From contig VGRW01000006.1 in NCBI GenBank assembly GCA_016875225.1, positions 1-64,000 of the forward strand: a stretch of DNA of 64,000 nt, in the 5' to 3' direction. A program made the translations under genes and the position numbers. The stretch is from Deltaproteobacteria bacterium (GTDB taxonomy: Bacteria; Myxococcota_A; UBA9160; SZUA-336). Of this stretch, positions 32,213-40,776 are shown piece by piece. Position 1 is the first letter of the stretch. The number at the start of each line of letters is the position of its first letter. Under the pieces are notes generated by a model, which ran no database searches, was not told where the DNA came from, and was given only the letters and a program-made list of their open reading frames with translations.

Positions 32213-33850
32213 TCACCGTCGCTCGCGCGCCCGCTCCCGCAGCACGAACTTCGTGACCTTGCCGGTGGCGTTCATGGGCAGCGAGTCGACGATCTCGACG
32301 TGGCGGGGGACTTTGAAGTTGGCCATCTGCTCGCGACACCAAGCGGTGACGGTGGCGGGGTCGAGGCTGGCGCCGGGGCGGGGGACGAGGAAGGCCATGC
32401 CGACCTCGCCCAGGCGCTCGTCGGGGATGCCGATCACGGCGGCCTGGGCGACGCCGGGCAGGCCGAGCAGCGCGTTCTCGATCTCGGCGGGGTAGCAGTT
32501 GAAGCCGCCGACGATGAACATGTCCTTGATGCGGTCGGTGATGCGCAGGTAGCCGCGCGCGTCCATCACGCCGACGTCGCCGGTGTGGAGCCAGCCGCCC
32601 GCGTCGATCGCGTCGCGCGTGGCGGCGGGGTCGTCCAGGTAGCCGAGCATCACGTTGTAGCCGCGCACCACGATCTCGCCGGGCTGGCCGCGCGGGACTT
32701 CCGCGCCGTCCTCGGCGACGCAACGCACTTCGACGTCCGGGATCGCGCGGCCCGACGTCGTGGCGATCGTCTCGGGGTCGTCTTCGGGGCGGCACATGCT
32801 GACCACGCCCGTGCTCTCGGTGAGTCCGTAGCCGGTGATCACCGTCTCGAAGCCGAGCTCGCGGCGCATGCGGTGGACGAGCTCGACCGGGATCACGGCG
32901 GCGCCGGTCACGGCCAGGCGCAGCGGCGACAGGTCGTAGCGGGACAGGTCGGGCGTGGCGAGGATCGACTGGTACAGGGTGGGCGGACCGGGCAGCACGC
33001 TGATCCGCTCGCGGGCGATCCGCTCCAGCACCGCGGGCGGGTCGAAGACGGCGTGCGGGATCACCGTGGCTCCGCGCATGAAGGCGGAGAGCCAGCCGGC
33101 CTTGTAGCCGAAGCCGTGGAAGAAGGGATTCACGACCAGATAGCGGTCCGAGTCACGCAGCCCGACGATCTCGCTCCAGGCCGCGAAGCAGCGCAGGTTC
33201 TGCGCGTGGGTCGTCATCACGCCCTTCGGCTTTCCGGTGGTGCCGGACGTGAAGAGGATGTCGGAGAGCGCGTCGGGCGGGACCGACTCCGCTCGGTGTC
33301 GGGCGTCGATCGCGGCGACGCGGTGGCCGCGCGCGAGGAACTCGGACCAGGCCTCGACGCCCGGCTCGATTGCTGCGCCGTCCGCGCCGCGCAGCACCGC
33401 GATCCGCTCGAGCTTCGGCAGGCCCGCGACCGGCCGACCCGCGGCGGCGCCGCCGAGCGCGCGCTGCAGAAGCTCGACGTAGTCGACGCCGAGGAAGCCC
33501 CGCACCGTGCAGAGGACGCGCGCGCCGCTCTTCTCGAGCACGTAGCCGGCCTCGAGTCCCTTGAGCCGGGTGTTCAGCGGGACGAGCACGGCCCCCGCGG
33601 CCTGCAGGCCCAGCGCCGCCGTGATCCACTCCCAGAGGTTGGGCGCCCAGATCGCGACGCGGTCGCCCGGGCCGATGCCCGCGGCCATGAAGGCGCGCGC
33701 GGCGTCTAGCATCGCCTCGGCGAGCGCTGCGTAGCCGAGCGCGACGGGGCCGTCCTCGATCGCGATCTTCCCGCCTCGGCGCGCGCCCGCGTCGAGGAGC
33801 AGGCGCGGGATCGTCTCGGCGAGCGGGTCGGTCGGGGTCATCGCGGCCAT
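32213..33850 (-). CDS. fadD3: FadD3: HIP-CoA synthetase (steroid C/D-ring ligase)
   Basis: 545 residues. ANL-family ligase closely resembling mycobacterial FadD3, which attaches CoA to the propionate chain of 3aa-H-4a(3'-propanoate)-7ab-methylhexahydro-1,5-indanedione (HIP), the two-ring steroid remnant. Shared segments include DRVAIWAPNLWEW, SDILFTSGTTGKPKGVMTTH, NPFFHGFGYKAGWL, VLPGPPTLYQSIL, RITDRIKDMFIVGGFNCYPA and C-terminal NATGKVTKF. Start is either ATG 33850 or ATG 33841; a TATTAT -10 (33857-33852) favours the second as a nearly leaderless start. Divergent from the MFS gene with only 15 bp between. Confidence 0.92.
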   Translation of the reverse strand: MAAMTPTDPLAETIPRLLLDAGARRGGKIAIEDGPVALGYAALAEAMLDAARAFMAAGIGPGDRVAIWAPNLWEWITAALGLQAAGAVLVPLNTRLKGLEAGYVLEKSGARVLCTVRGFLGVDYVELLQRALGGAAAGRPVAGLPKLERIAVLRGADGAAIEPGVEAWSEFLARGHRVAAIDARHRAESVPPDALSDILFTSGTTGKPKGVMTTHAQNLRCFAAWSEIVGLRDSDRYLVVNPFFHGFGYKAGWLSAFMRGATVIPHAVFDPPAVLERIARERISVLPGPPTLYQSILATPDLSRYDLSPLRLAVTGAAVIPVELVHRMRRELGFETVITGYGLTESTGVVSMCRPEDDPETIATTSGRAIPDVEVRCVAEDGAEVPRGQPGEIVVRGYNVMLGYLDDPAATRDAIDAGGWLHTGDVGVMDARGYLRITDRIKDMFIVGGFNCYPAEIENALLGLPGVAQAAVIGIPDERLGEVGMAFLVPRPGASLDPATVTAWCREQMANFKVPRHVEIVDSLPMNATGKVTKFVLRERARERR

Positions 33851-33865
33851 GATAATAGAGAGGCG

Positions 33866-35158
33866 ATGCAGACGGATCGCGGCGCGAGCTCCCCGGCCTA
33901 CCCGCGCTACGTGCTCGGCGTGCTCTGGCTGGTCTACGTGGCGAACTTCGTCGACCGGCAGGTGATCGCGATCCTGCTCGAGCCGATCAAGCGCGAGCTC
34001 GGCGCCTCCGACACCGCGATGGGCTTCCTGTCCGGGTTCGCGTTCGCGCTCTTCTACACGTTTGCGGGCATCCCCGTGGCGCGCTGGGCCGACCGCAGCT
34101 CGCGAACCGCGATCCTCGCCGCGGGCGTGGCGGTCTGGAGCCTGTTCACCGCCGCGTCGGGTCTGGCGCGGAGCTTCGCGGAGCTTGCGTTGGCGCGGGT
34201 GGGCGTGGGCATCGGCGAGGCCGCGGGCACGCCGCCCTCGCACTCGCTGATCTCGGCCTACTTCCCGCCGGGCTCGCGCGCGACGGCGCTGTCCATCTAC
34301 GCCTCGGGCGTGTACGTCGGCTCGATGCTCGCGTATCTCGGCGGGAGCTGGGTGCTCACTCACTTCGACTGGCGCACGGTCTACCTGCTGGTCGGCCTGC
34401 CGGGAATCGCGCTCGCTCTCCTGGTGCGCTTCACGGTGCGCGAGCCGCCGCGCGCGGCGCCGAGCGGCGCGGTCACGGGGCAGGGGGCCGCGCCCGGGAC
34501 GCTCGCGGTGATCCGCGAGCTGCTCTCGCGGCGCTCGTTCGTGTTCATCGTTCTCGCGGGCTCCTGCCAGTCACTCTCGGGCTACGCGACGCTGGCCTGG
34601 GGCCCCGCGTTCCTCGGCCGCGTGCACGGGCTCGCGCCGGTCGAGATCGGCGCGTGGCTCGGGCTCGTGATCGGCATCGGCGGGTCGCTCGGCGTGTTCC
34701 TCGGCGGGATGCTCGCCGACCGGCTCGGCGCGATCGATCCGCGCTGGGTGCCGCGGCTCTGCGCGCTGCAGTGTCTGTCCTCGTTCCCGTTCCTGCTCGG
34801 GTTCCTTCTGCTCGGAACGCCGCGAGCGGCGCTGCTCTGCTTCGCGCCGGCCTACACGCTGGCGGCGATGTACGTCGGCCCGATGCTCGCGATGGTGCAG
34901 GGGATCGCGCGGCCCGAGACCCGCGCGACCGCCTCGGCGCTGCACCTCTTCATCCTGAACATGGTGGGGCTGGGCGCGGGGCCGCTGCTGGTCGGGCTCG
35001 GGGACGACCGCGTCTTCGCGGCCTTCGGCTCCCACGCGATCCGCTACTCGCTGGTGAGCGCCGGGGTGATCGCGGCGCTCGGGAGCCTCGTCTTCCTGCT
35101 CGTGGCGCGCACGCTGCGCGCGGACCTCGCGGATGCGTCGGAGCCCGCGCGGCGCTAG
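33866..35158 (+). CDS. MFS transporter, spinster-like
   Basis: 430 residues, about 12 membrane helices. N-terminal helix LGVLWLVYVANFVDRQVIAI, then the cytoplasmic MFS motif ARWADRSSRTAILAAG (loop 2-3) and GVGIGEAAGTPPSHSLISAY in helix 4. Its closest resemblance is to bacterial spinster (Spns)-type facilitators, which move lipids or organic acids. Sitting between FadD3 and a FATP-type ligase, it may import a steroid acid or export an intermediate. ATG 33866 has weak GAGAGG upstream. Convergent with the next ligase, 5-bp gap. Confidence 0.85.
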   Translation: MQTDRGASSPAYPRYVLGVLWLVYVANFVDRQVIAILLEPIKRELGASDTAMGFLSGFAFALFYTFAGIPVARWADRSSRTAILAAGVAVWSLFTAASGLARSFAELALARVGVGIGEAAGTPPSHSLISAYFPPGSRATALSIYASGVYVGSMLAYLGGSWVLTHFDWRTVYLLVGLPGIALALLVRFTVREPPRAAPSGAVTGQGAAPGTLAVIRELLSRRSFVFIVLAGSCQSLSGYATLAWGPAFLGRVHGLAPVEIGAWLGLVIGIGGSLGVFLGGMLADRLGAIDPRWVPRLCALQCLSSFPFLLGFLLLGTPRAALLCFAPAYTLAAMYVGPMLAMVQGIARPETRATASALHLFILNMVGLGAGPLLVGLGDDRVFAAFGSHAIRYSLVSAGVIAALGSLVFLLVARTLRADLADASEPARR

Positions 35159-35163
35159 CCGGC

Positions 35164-36966
35164 TCAGCCGGCGTCGCCCGCGAACGGGCGCAGCGACAGT
35201 CGCGCGAGGTTCTTCGCGTTCACGGGCACGTAGTCGCGCGCGGACGGGTCCCTGACGAAGAGCGGATCGCGGATGCGCTGCGGATCGTAGCCGTCGCGCT
35301 GCAGCTCGAACTTCTTCAGCTTGAAGGTCGAGGTGATGTCGGCGCTCGACGACAGGCGCACGAAGACCGGCGCGGCGTAGCTCGGCAAACGCTCCTCGGT
35401 GTAGGCGTAGAACGCGCGGCCGTCGAAAGCCGCGGGGTCGCGCAGCACCAGCGCCGCCATTCCCGCGCGGCCCTCCGTCCCGGGCACGCGCACGCCGAAA
35501 ACGTTGGCGATCTCCAGGCCCGGGAACGCGCCCAGCGACTCCGCGACCTCCTGGGTCGAGACGTTCTCGCTCTTCCAGCGGAACGTGTCGCCGATCCGGT
35601 CCACGAAGTAGTAGTAGCCGTCCTCGTCGCAGCGCAGCAGGTCGCCGGAGCGGTAGCAGCGGTCGCCCTTGCGCAGCACGTCGACCAGGATCTTCGCATC
35701 GGTGGCTTCGCTCGACGTGTAGCCCTCGAAGCGGCCCGCGCCCGAGTCGGGAAGATCCGGAATCACGCCGATGAACTCGCCGATCTCCCCGGGGGCGCAT
35801 AGCTGGTACAGCCCGTCCGAGCCGCGCGGGTGAACGCCGGTCTCGTCGTCGTAACGGATCAAGCGACCGTTGTGATAGTCGGGGAAGGGGATCCGCCCGC
35901 ACGAGCCGACTTTGTTGTCGACGTTCAGAAGCGACGTGTTCGCCTCGGTCGAGCTCCAGCCCTCGAGGATCTGCTCGATGCCGAAGCGCTGCTGGAAGGC
36001 CGGCCAGATGTCGCGGCCGAGGCCCGCTCCCATCATCACGCGGATCTTGTGCGCGCGGTCGAGCGGGCTCTCGGGCTGGCTCAGCAGGTACCGGCAGATC
36101 TCTCCGATGTACTGGAACGCAGTGGTGCCGTAGCGAACGGCGTCGCTCCAGAACTGACTCGCGCTGAATCGGCGCCGCAGCGCGATGGCCCCGCCGTGGT
36201 GCAGCGCGCACGACACGACCACCATTCCCGCGGCTCCGTGGAAGAGCGGGAGCACGCAGGCGATCACCTCGTCGCGGCCGTACCCCGCGACGGCCGACAT
36301 TCCGTCGCCCACGCCCAGAAACCGCATGTGGCTGAGCCGCGCCGCCTTCGGAAGCCCGGTCGTTCCGGAGGTGAAGATGTGGAACAGGTCGTCGCCCGCG
36401 ACGAGACCCGCGCGCAGGCCCGGATCGGGATTCCGTTCGGACCCTCGCTCCAGCGCGTCCGAGAGACTCCACGCCCCGCGCGGTAGCTCCGCGGGGTGAT
36501 CCGGGTCCAGATCGACCGCGACCACTCGATCGGCTCCCGAGACTCCCTCGAGCTTGTCGAGACACTCGCTGCCGACGATCAGGTGGCGCGCGCGCGCGGT
36601 GTCGAGCACGTGGGCGAGCGCGTCCCCGCGAAGCTGGGTGTTGATCAGCGCGGTCGTCACGCCGAGCTTCGCGAGCCCCGCCCAGGTCGAGATGAACTCC
36701 GGGCGGTTCTCCATCAAGAGCGAGACGACGTCCCCGCGGCGAAGGCCCAGCGATAGCGCGGCCGAGGCGACGCGATTCGCGCGCCGGTTCAGCTCGCCGT
36801 AGCTCACCCGCCGGTCCTCGAAGAGCACGAAGACCCGATCCGGATCCGCCGCCGCGCGCTCCTCGATCCGGTCCGCGACGGTGAACTTCTGGCTGGGCGT
36901 GTAGCGCAGCGTTCCGGCCGAGAGCACCGCGAGACGCTTCTGGGTCACCTCTCGGGGCACGCTCAT
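35164..36966 (-). CDS. FATP-type long-chain/very-long-chain acyl-CoA synthetase
   Basis: 600 residues. The AMP motif is HIFTSGTTGLPKAARLSHMR near residue 215. The FATP/VLACS signature appears as YRSGDLLRCDEDGYYYFVDR followed by IGDTFRWKSENVSTQEVAE. This group activates long or very-long-chain fatty acids and, in animals, bile acids. ATG overlaps the MaoC stop (ATGA), so it is co-translated with the MaoC and thiolase-like genes. A role on a steroid side chain is possible but not shown by sequence. Confidence 0.87.
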   Translation of the reverse strand: MSVPREVTQKRLAVLSAGTLRYTPSQKFTVADRIEERAAADPDRVFVLFEDRRVSYGELNRRANRVASAALSLGLRRGDVVSLLMENRPEFISTWAGLAKLGVTTALINTQLRGDALAHVLDTARARHLIVGSECLDKLEGVSGADRVVAVDLDPDHPAELPRGAWSLSDALERGSERNPDPGLRAGLVAGDDLFHIFTSGTTGLPKAARLSHMRFLGVGDGMSAVAGYGRDEVIACVLPLFHGAAGMVVVSCALHHGGAIALRRRFSASQFWSDAVRYGTTAFQYIGEICRYLLSQPESPLDRAHKIRVMMGAGLGRDIWPAFQQRFGIEQILEGWSSTEANTSLLNVDNKVGSCGRIPFPDYHNGRLIRYDDETGVHPRGSDGLYQLCAPGEIGEFIGVIPDLPDSGAGRFEGYTSSEATDAKILVDVLRKGDRCYRSGDLLRCDEDGYYYFVDRIGDTFRWKSENVSTQEVAESLGAFPGLEIANVFGVRVPGTEGRAGMAALVLRDPAAFDGRAFYAYTEERLPSYAAPVFVRLSSSADITSTFKLKKFELQRDGYDPQRIRDPLFVRDPSARDYVPVNAKNLARLSLRPFAGDAG

Positions 36967-37430
36967 GACGACTCCTCGGCGTAGTAGCGGCTGATCGTGT
37001 CGATCACGCAGCCTGGGCGGCTCCCGCCCTCGATCTCGACGGTGACCCGGATCGTCGCCTGCACGCCCCCCGCGACCGGCTCGGCGCGGAGCAGCTCCGC
37101 GCCGCCGCGCACCCGCGAGCCCACCGGAACCGGCGCGGGGAAACGCAGCCGGTCGGCGCCGTAGTTCACGCCCATCGAGGTGCCGCGCACCTCGACGATC
37201 TGCGGCAGGAACAGATTGACCAGGGACTGGGTCAGGTAGCCGTGGGCGATGCAGCGGCCGAACGGCCCGCTCGCCGCGCGCTCCGGATCGACGTGGATCC
37301 ACTGCCGATCCCCGGTCGCCTCCGCGAAGCGGTCGATTCGGTCCTGCTCGATCTGGAGCCAGTCGCTGTAGCCCAGGTGGCGGCCCACCGCGCCGATCAG
37401 CTGGTTCGGTGACTCGAAGATGGTCGCCAT
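36963..37430 (-). CDS. MaoC-like (R)-specific enoyl-CoA hydratase
   Basis: 155 residues. Single hotdog MaoC domain with the catalytic Asp/His motif ATGDRQWIHVDPERAASGPFG and AHGYLTQSLVNLFLPQI. Full length for NodN/MaoC-type hydratases. It lies 17 bp after the thiolase-like gene and overlaps the FATP-type ligase. Likely hydrates a trans-enoyl-CoA of an aliphatic or side-chain substrate. Confidence 0.9.
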   Translation of the reverse strand: MATIFESPNQLIGAVGRHLGYSDWLQIEQDRIDRFAEATGDRQWIHVDPERAASGPFGRCIAHGYLTQSLVNLFLPQIVEVRGTSMGVNYGADRLRFPAPVPVGSRVRGGAELLRAEPVAGGVQATIRVTVEIEGGSRPGCVIDTISRYYAEESS

Positions 37431-37447
37431 TCCGAGGCTCTCGGCTC

Positions 37448-38947
37448 TCACTCGGGCTCGAAGCGGCCGAGCTCCCCGTCGCGCGAGAGCCGTCCCTTGC
37501 GCCCGACCTGCTCGCCCGCGACGAAGCGCTCCAGAAGCGCCCGGTCGGCGGGCGTGTTCGCGATGAAGCGCTGGTCCTCGTCGGTCCTCCCGATCACGAT
37601 CCCGCGCGCCGGCGCGCCCTCGCGGTCGTACACCACCGTGTAGCCCTCGATGCGCCCTGTCCCGCGAGACGCCACGACGACCGGGAGCGGAGCGGGAAGC
37701 GGATCTGCGGCGTTCGGGCCCGGGTCCACGCCGTCGCCGGTCGGGCGCTCGGTCGACCAGACACAGCCCGAGTGCTTGGTCAGATACCAGCCGTTGCCCG
37801 TGACCAGACCCTTCTCGCCCGGGTGACTGCGCAGCAGATCCGCCATCGCGGCGAGCGAGTGCAGCGTGTAGTTGTTCGCGGGCCCGCCCGCGTAGGGCAG
37901 GCCACCGGTCACGGTGAGCGCGCGCGGGTCGCCGTCCGCGACCCCGTACGACTCCGCGGCCGACTGCACCGCGACCGGGAAGCAGCTGTAGAAGTCGATC
38001 CGGTCGATGTCGTCGATCGTCACGTTCGCGCTTCCCAGCGTCCGTCGCGCGCACTCGGCCATGGCCGGAGCCCGCGAGAGATCCGGGCGCTCGCTCACGA
38101 ACCAGGCACGCTCCTTGGTGTAGGCGCCGCCCCACCAGTAGAGCCAGCGGTCCTCGGCGATCCCGAGCTCGCGCGCGGCGCCCGCCGACATCAGCAGGAC
38201 GCCGGCGGCCTGATCGGTCTCGAGCACGGCGTTCAGGTACTTCGTGTACGGGAACGCGATCATGCGGTTCTCCGCCGTCGGCGTGACGAGCTCGGCGGCG
38301 CTGCGGCGCACCGGAAACCAGGCGTAGGGGTTCTTCGCCGCGGTCTCCGTGAACGGGGCGAACAGCCGGCCCAGCCGCTCGCGGTGCTTCTCGAGCGAGA
38401 GCCCGAGGCGCGCGCGGAGCGCGTTCTCGAGCACCGGGTAGTTCTGGACCGGCATGTCGAGACCGTGCTGCTGCTCGAGCGGGTTGTTCCCCAGCGACGG
38501 CTCGGCGATCACCTCGGCCTGGCCCGATCCGCCGATCTTCCAGTCGAGCTTGACCTGCCGCTGCCGGGCGCGCTTCAGCGTGTGCATGTTGTTGCAGCCG
38601 ACCGCGAGCGCGATCCGCGACTCGCCGCTCGCGATCCGACGCGCGAGCCGGTTCACCATCGTGAGCGGGGCCTCGCCGCCGAGCCCGGAAGCGAGCTCGC
38701 AGCGACTGGTCGCGCCGAGCTGCTCGGCGAGGAACCGGCCGCCGTTCGGCGCCAGCCATCCGGCCACGTCGACCAGCCCCACGCTGTCGATCCCGCGCAA
38801 CGCCCGGTCACCGGTCCCCGCGTTCTGCGCGGCATCACGCGCCATCTGCAGGAGCATCGCGAGGGGCTCGGGCGCCTCGCGCGGATCCGCGTCCCGAACC
38901 ACGAGCTGAGCCGTTCCCACCAATACCGGCCGGTTGTCCTCGTTCAC
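37448..38947 (-). CDS. Thiolase-like protein with C-terminal OB-type domain (TLP1-like)
   Basis: 499 residues, longer than ordinary thiolases (~390). Thiolase fold with NEDNRPVLVGTAQLVVRD, LAVGCNNMHTLKRARQR, VTIDDIDRIDFYSCFPVAVQ and LVTGNGWYLTKHSGCVWST. The last ~80 residues (GRIEGYTVVYDREGAPARGIVIG) form an extra domain as in the monomeric mycobacterial thiolase-like protein type 1. The classical nucleophilic Cys context is not obvious, so catalysis is uncertain. GTG start with GGAGGAGG upstream; heads the unit with MaoC and FATP-type ligase. Confidence 0.82.
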   Translation of the reverse strand: MNEDNRPVLVGTAQLVVRDADPREAPEPLAMLLQMARDAAQNAGTGDRALRGIDSVGLVDVAGWLAPNGGRFLAEQLGATSRCELASGLGGEAPLTMVNRLARRIASGESRIALAVGCNNMHTLKRARQRQVKLDWKIGGSGQAEVIAEPSLGNNPLEQQHGLDMPVQNYPVLENALRARLGLSLEKHRERLGRLFAPFTETAAKNPYAWFPVRRSAAELVTPTAENRMIAFPYTKYLNAVLETDQAAGVLLMSAGAARELGIAEDRWLYWWGGAYTKERAWFVSERPDLSRAPAMAECARRTLGSANVTIDDIDRIDFYSCFPVAVQSAAESYGVADGDPRALTVTGGLPYAGGPANNYTLHSLAAMADLLRSHPGEKGLVTGNGWYLTKHSGCVWSTERPTGDGVDPGPNAADPLPAPLPVVVASRGTGRIEGYTVVYDREGAPARGIVIGRTDEDQRFIANTPADRALLERFVAGEQVGRKGRLSRDGELGRFEPE

Positions 38948-39046
38948 CTTCCGCCTCCTCCCGAAGACCTCTCATATACCACGAGCGGGGCCCCTCGCGA
39001 TCGACGCCGCACGCCGCAGCCGCGATCCGATACCATCTCGGCGACG
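38948..39046. promoter_or_regulatory. Divergent promoter region of thiolase-like gene and ipdF
   Basis: A 99-bp space between divergent starts. A TATATG -10 candidate for the minus strand lies at 38978-38973. A GATACCAT sequence just upstream of ipdF may serve the plus strand. No KstR2-type operator (CAAG-N2-CTTG) is present here. Confidence 0.3.
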
Positions 39047-39829
39047 ATGAGCCGCGAGCTTCCCCCTTACCCCCCGGGCCGCAATCTCCTGGCCGGCAAG
39101 ACCGTGCTGGTCACTGCGGCCGCGGGCGCCGGAATCGGCTTCGCCGCCGCGCGCCGCTGCGCGGAAGAGGGCGCGCGCGTGATGATCAGCGACATCCACG
39201 AGCGGCGTCTGCGCGAGGCGGCCGACGAGCTGGAGCGAGAGCTGGGAACGCGGCCGCCCACACGGCTCTGTGACGTCACGCGCGAGCCGGAGGTCCGGGC
39301 GCTCGTGGACGCCGCGATCGCCGAGCTGGGCCGGATCGACGTGCTGATCAACAACGCGGGCCTGGGCGGGACGGCGCGGATCGTCGAGATGCGCGACGAG
39401 GAGTGGAGCCGCGTGCTCGACGTCACGCTGAACGGAACCTTCCGCATGATGCGCGCGGTGCTCCCGCACATGCTCGAGCGGCGCAGCGGCGCGATCGTGA
39501 ACAACGCCTCGGTGCTCGGCTGGCGCGCGCAGGCCGGGCAGGCGCACTACGCGGCGGCGAAGGCGGGCGTCATGGCGCTCACGCGTTGCGCCGCGATCGA
39601 GGCGGCGGAGGCGGGCGTGCGCGTGAACGCGGTCTCGCCGAGCCTGGCGATGCACCGCTTTCTGTCCAAGACGATGCCCGAGGCCGAGCTCGCGGAGCTG
39701 GAGAGTCGAGAAGCCTTCCAGCGCGCGGCCGCGCCCTGGGAGGTGGCGAACGTGATGGTGTTCCTGGCCAGCGACTACGCGTCGTACATGACCGGCGAGG
39801 TCGTCGCCGTGAGCTCGCAGCGCGCGTAG
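39047..39829 (+). CDS. ipdF: IpdF-like SDR of HIP degradation
   Basis: 260 residues. SDR with LAGKTVLVTAAAGAGIGFAA, SDIHERRLREAADELE, NNAGLGGTA, NNASVLGWRAQAGQAHYAAA and the C-terminus SYMTGEVVAVSSQRA, all closely matching mycobacterial IpdF (Rv3559c). In the C/D-ring pathway IpdF oxidises the 5-hydroxyl of the CoA-bound two-ring acid, working with IpdC. Ser, Tyr and Lys of the SDR triad are present. Starts at ATG 39047; convergent with the next SDR. Confidence 0.9.
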   Translation: MSRELPPYPPGRNLLAGKTVLVTAAAGAGIGFAAARRCAEEGARVMISDIHERRLREAADELERELGTRPPTRLCDVTREPEVRALVDAAIAELGRIDVLINNAGLGGTARIVEMRDEEWSRVLDVTLNGTFRMMRAVLPHMLERRSGAIVNNASVLGWRAQAGQAHYAAAKAGVMALTRCAAIEAAEAGVRVNAVSPSLAMHRFLSKTMPEAELAELESREAFQRAAAPWEVANVMVFLASDYASYMTGEVVAVSSQRA

Positions 39830-39847
39830 CCACGGCACACGCCGGAG

Positions 39848-40756
39848 TCAGGCTCCGTACACCGGCTCGGGCGCGGCGGCCTTGGCCAGGATCTCCGCGA
39901 CCGCGGCGCCGATCTCGTCGGGCTCCCAGCGCGAGCCCTTGTCCACGCCCGGGCCGTGTCGCCAGCCGTCGGCGAGAGAGATCTTCCCGCCCTCGACCTC
40001 GAAGACGCGTCCGGTGACTGCGTGTGACTCGGCGCTTCCCAGCCAGACCACCAGCGGCGCGACGTTCTCCGGCGCCATCGCGTCGAAGCGGCCCGGCTCG
40101 GGCTTGGCCATGGTCTGCGCGAAGACCGCCTCGGTCATGCGCGTGCGCGCGGCCGGCGCGATCGCGTTCGCGGTCACGCCGTAGCGCGCGAGCTCGGCGG
40201 CCTGCACCAGGGTGAGCGCGGCGATCCCCGCCTTCGCGGCCGAGTAGGCGCTCTGGCCGACGCTGCCGAGAAGTCCCGCGCCCGAGCTGGTATTGATGAT
40301 CCGCGCGTCCACGCGCTGGCCCGCCTTGCTCTGCTCGCGCCAGTGGGCCGCCGCGTGGCGCGAGGTGCAGAAGTGACCGCGCAGGTGCACGCGCATGACC
40401 GCGTCCCACTCCTCGGGGGAGCCGCTCGCGAACATGCGATCGCGCAGGATGCCGGCGTTGTTGACCACGACGTCGAGCCGGCCCCATTCGCGGAGCGCCT
40501 CGCCGACCAGGCGACCCGCGCCGTCCCAGTCCGCGACGTCCTCGGCGTTTGCGATCGCGACTCCGCCGGCGGCGCGGATCGAGGCGAGCACCTCGCCGAC
40601 GGGACCGTCCGAGCCGCCGCTCCCGTCGAGCTCGGCGCCGACGTCGTTCACGATCACGCGCGCGCCCTGGCGCGCGAACTCGAGCGCGTGGGCGCGGCCG
40701 ATCCCGCGCCCCGCGCCGGTCACGATCACCACCCGGTCGTCGCAGATCCCCGGCAT
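39848..40756 (-). CDS. SDR resembling Rv3548c of the steroid C/D-ring cluster
   Basis: 302 residues. Motifs CDDRVVIVTGAGRGIGRAHA, VNNAGILRDRM, VHLRGHF, RIINTSSGAGLLGSVGQSAY, ARTRMTEAVF, and long C-terminal extension TGRVFEVEGGKISLADGW typical of multifunctional-enzyme-type 3-hydroxyacyl-CoA dehydrogenases. Mycobacterium has a very similar SDR next to the same genes. It is the last gene of the fadA6-echA20-ipdC-ipdB-ipdA minus-strand unit. Confidence 0.9.
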   Translation of the reverse strand: MPGICDDRVVIVTGAGRGIGRAHALEFARQGARVIVNDVGAELDGSGGSDGPVGEVLASIRAAGGVAIANAEDVADWDGAGRLVGEALREWGRLDVVVNNAGILRDRMFASGSPEEWDAVMRVHLRGHFCTSRHAAAHWREQSKAGQRVDARIINTSSGAGLLGSVGQSAYSAAKAGIAALTLVQAAELARYGVTANAIAPAARTRMTEAVFAQTMAKPEPGRFDAMAPENVAPLVVWLGSAESHAVTGRVFEVEGGKISLADGWRHGPGVDKGSRWEPDEIGAAVAEILAKAAAPEPVYGA

Positions 40757-40776
40757 CTCCGCGCTCCGCCGCCGGC

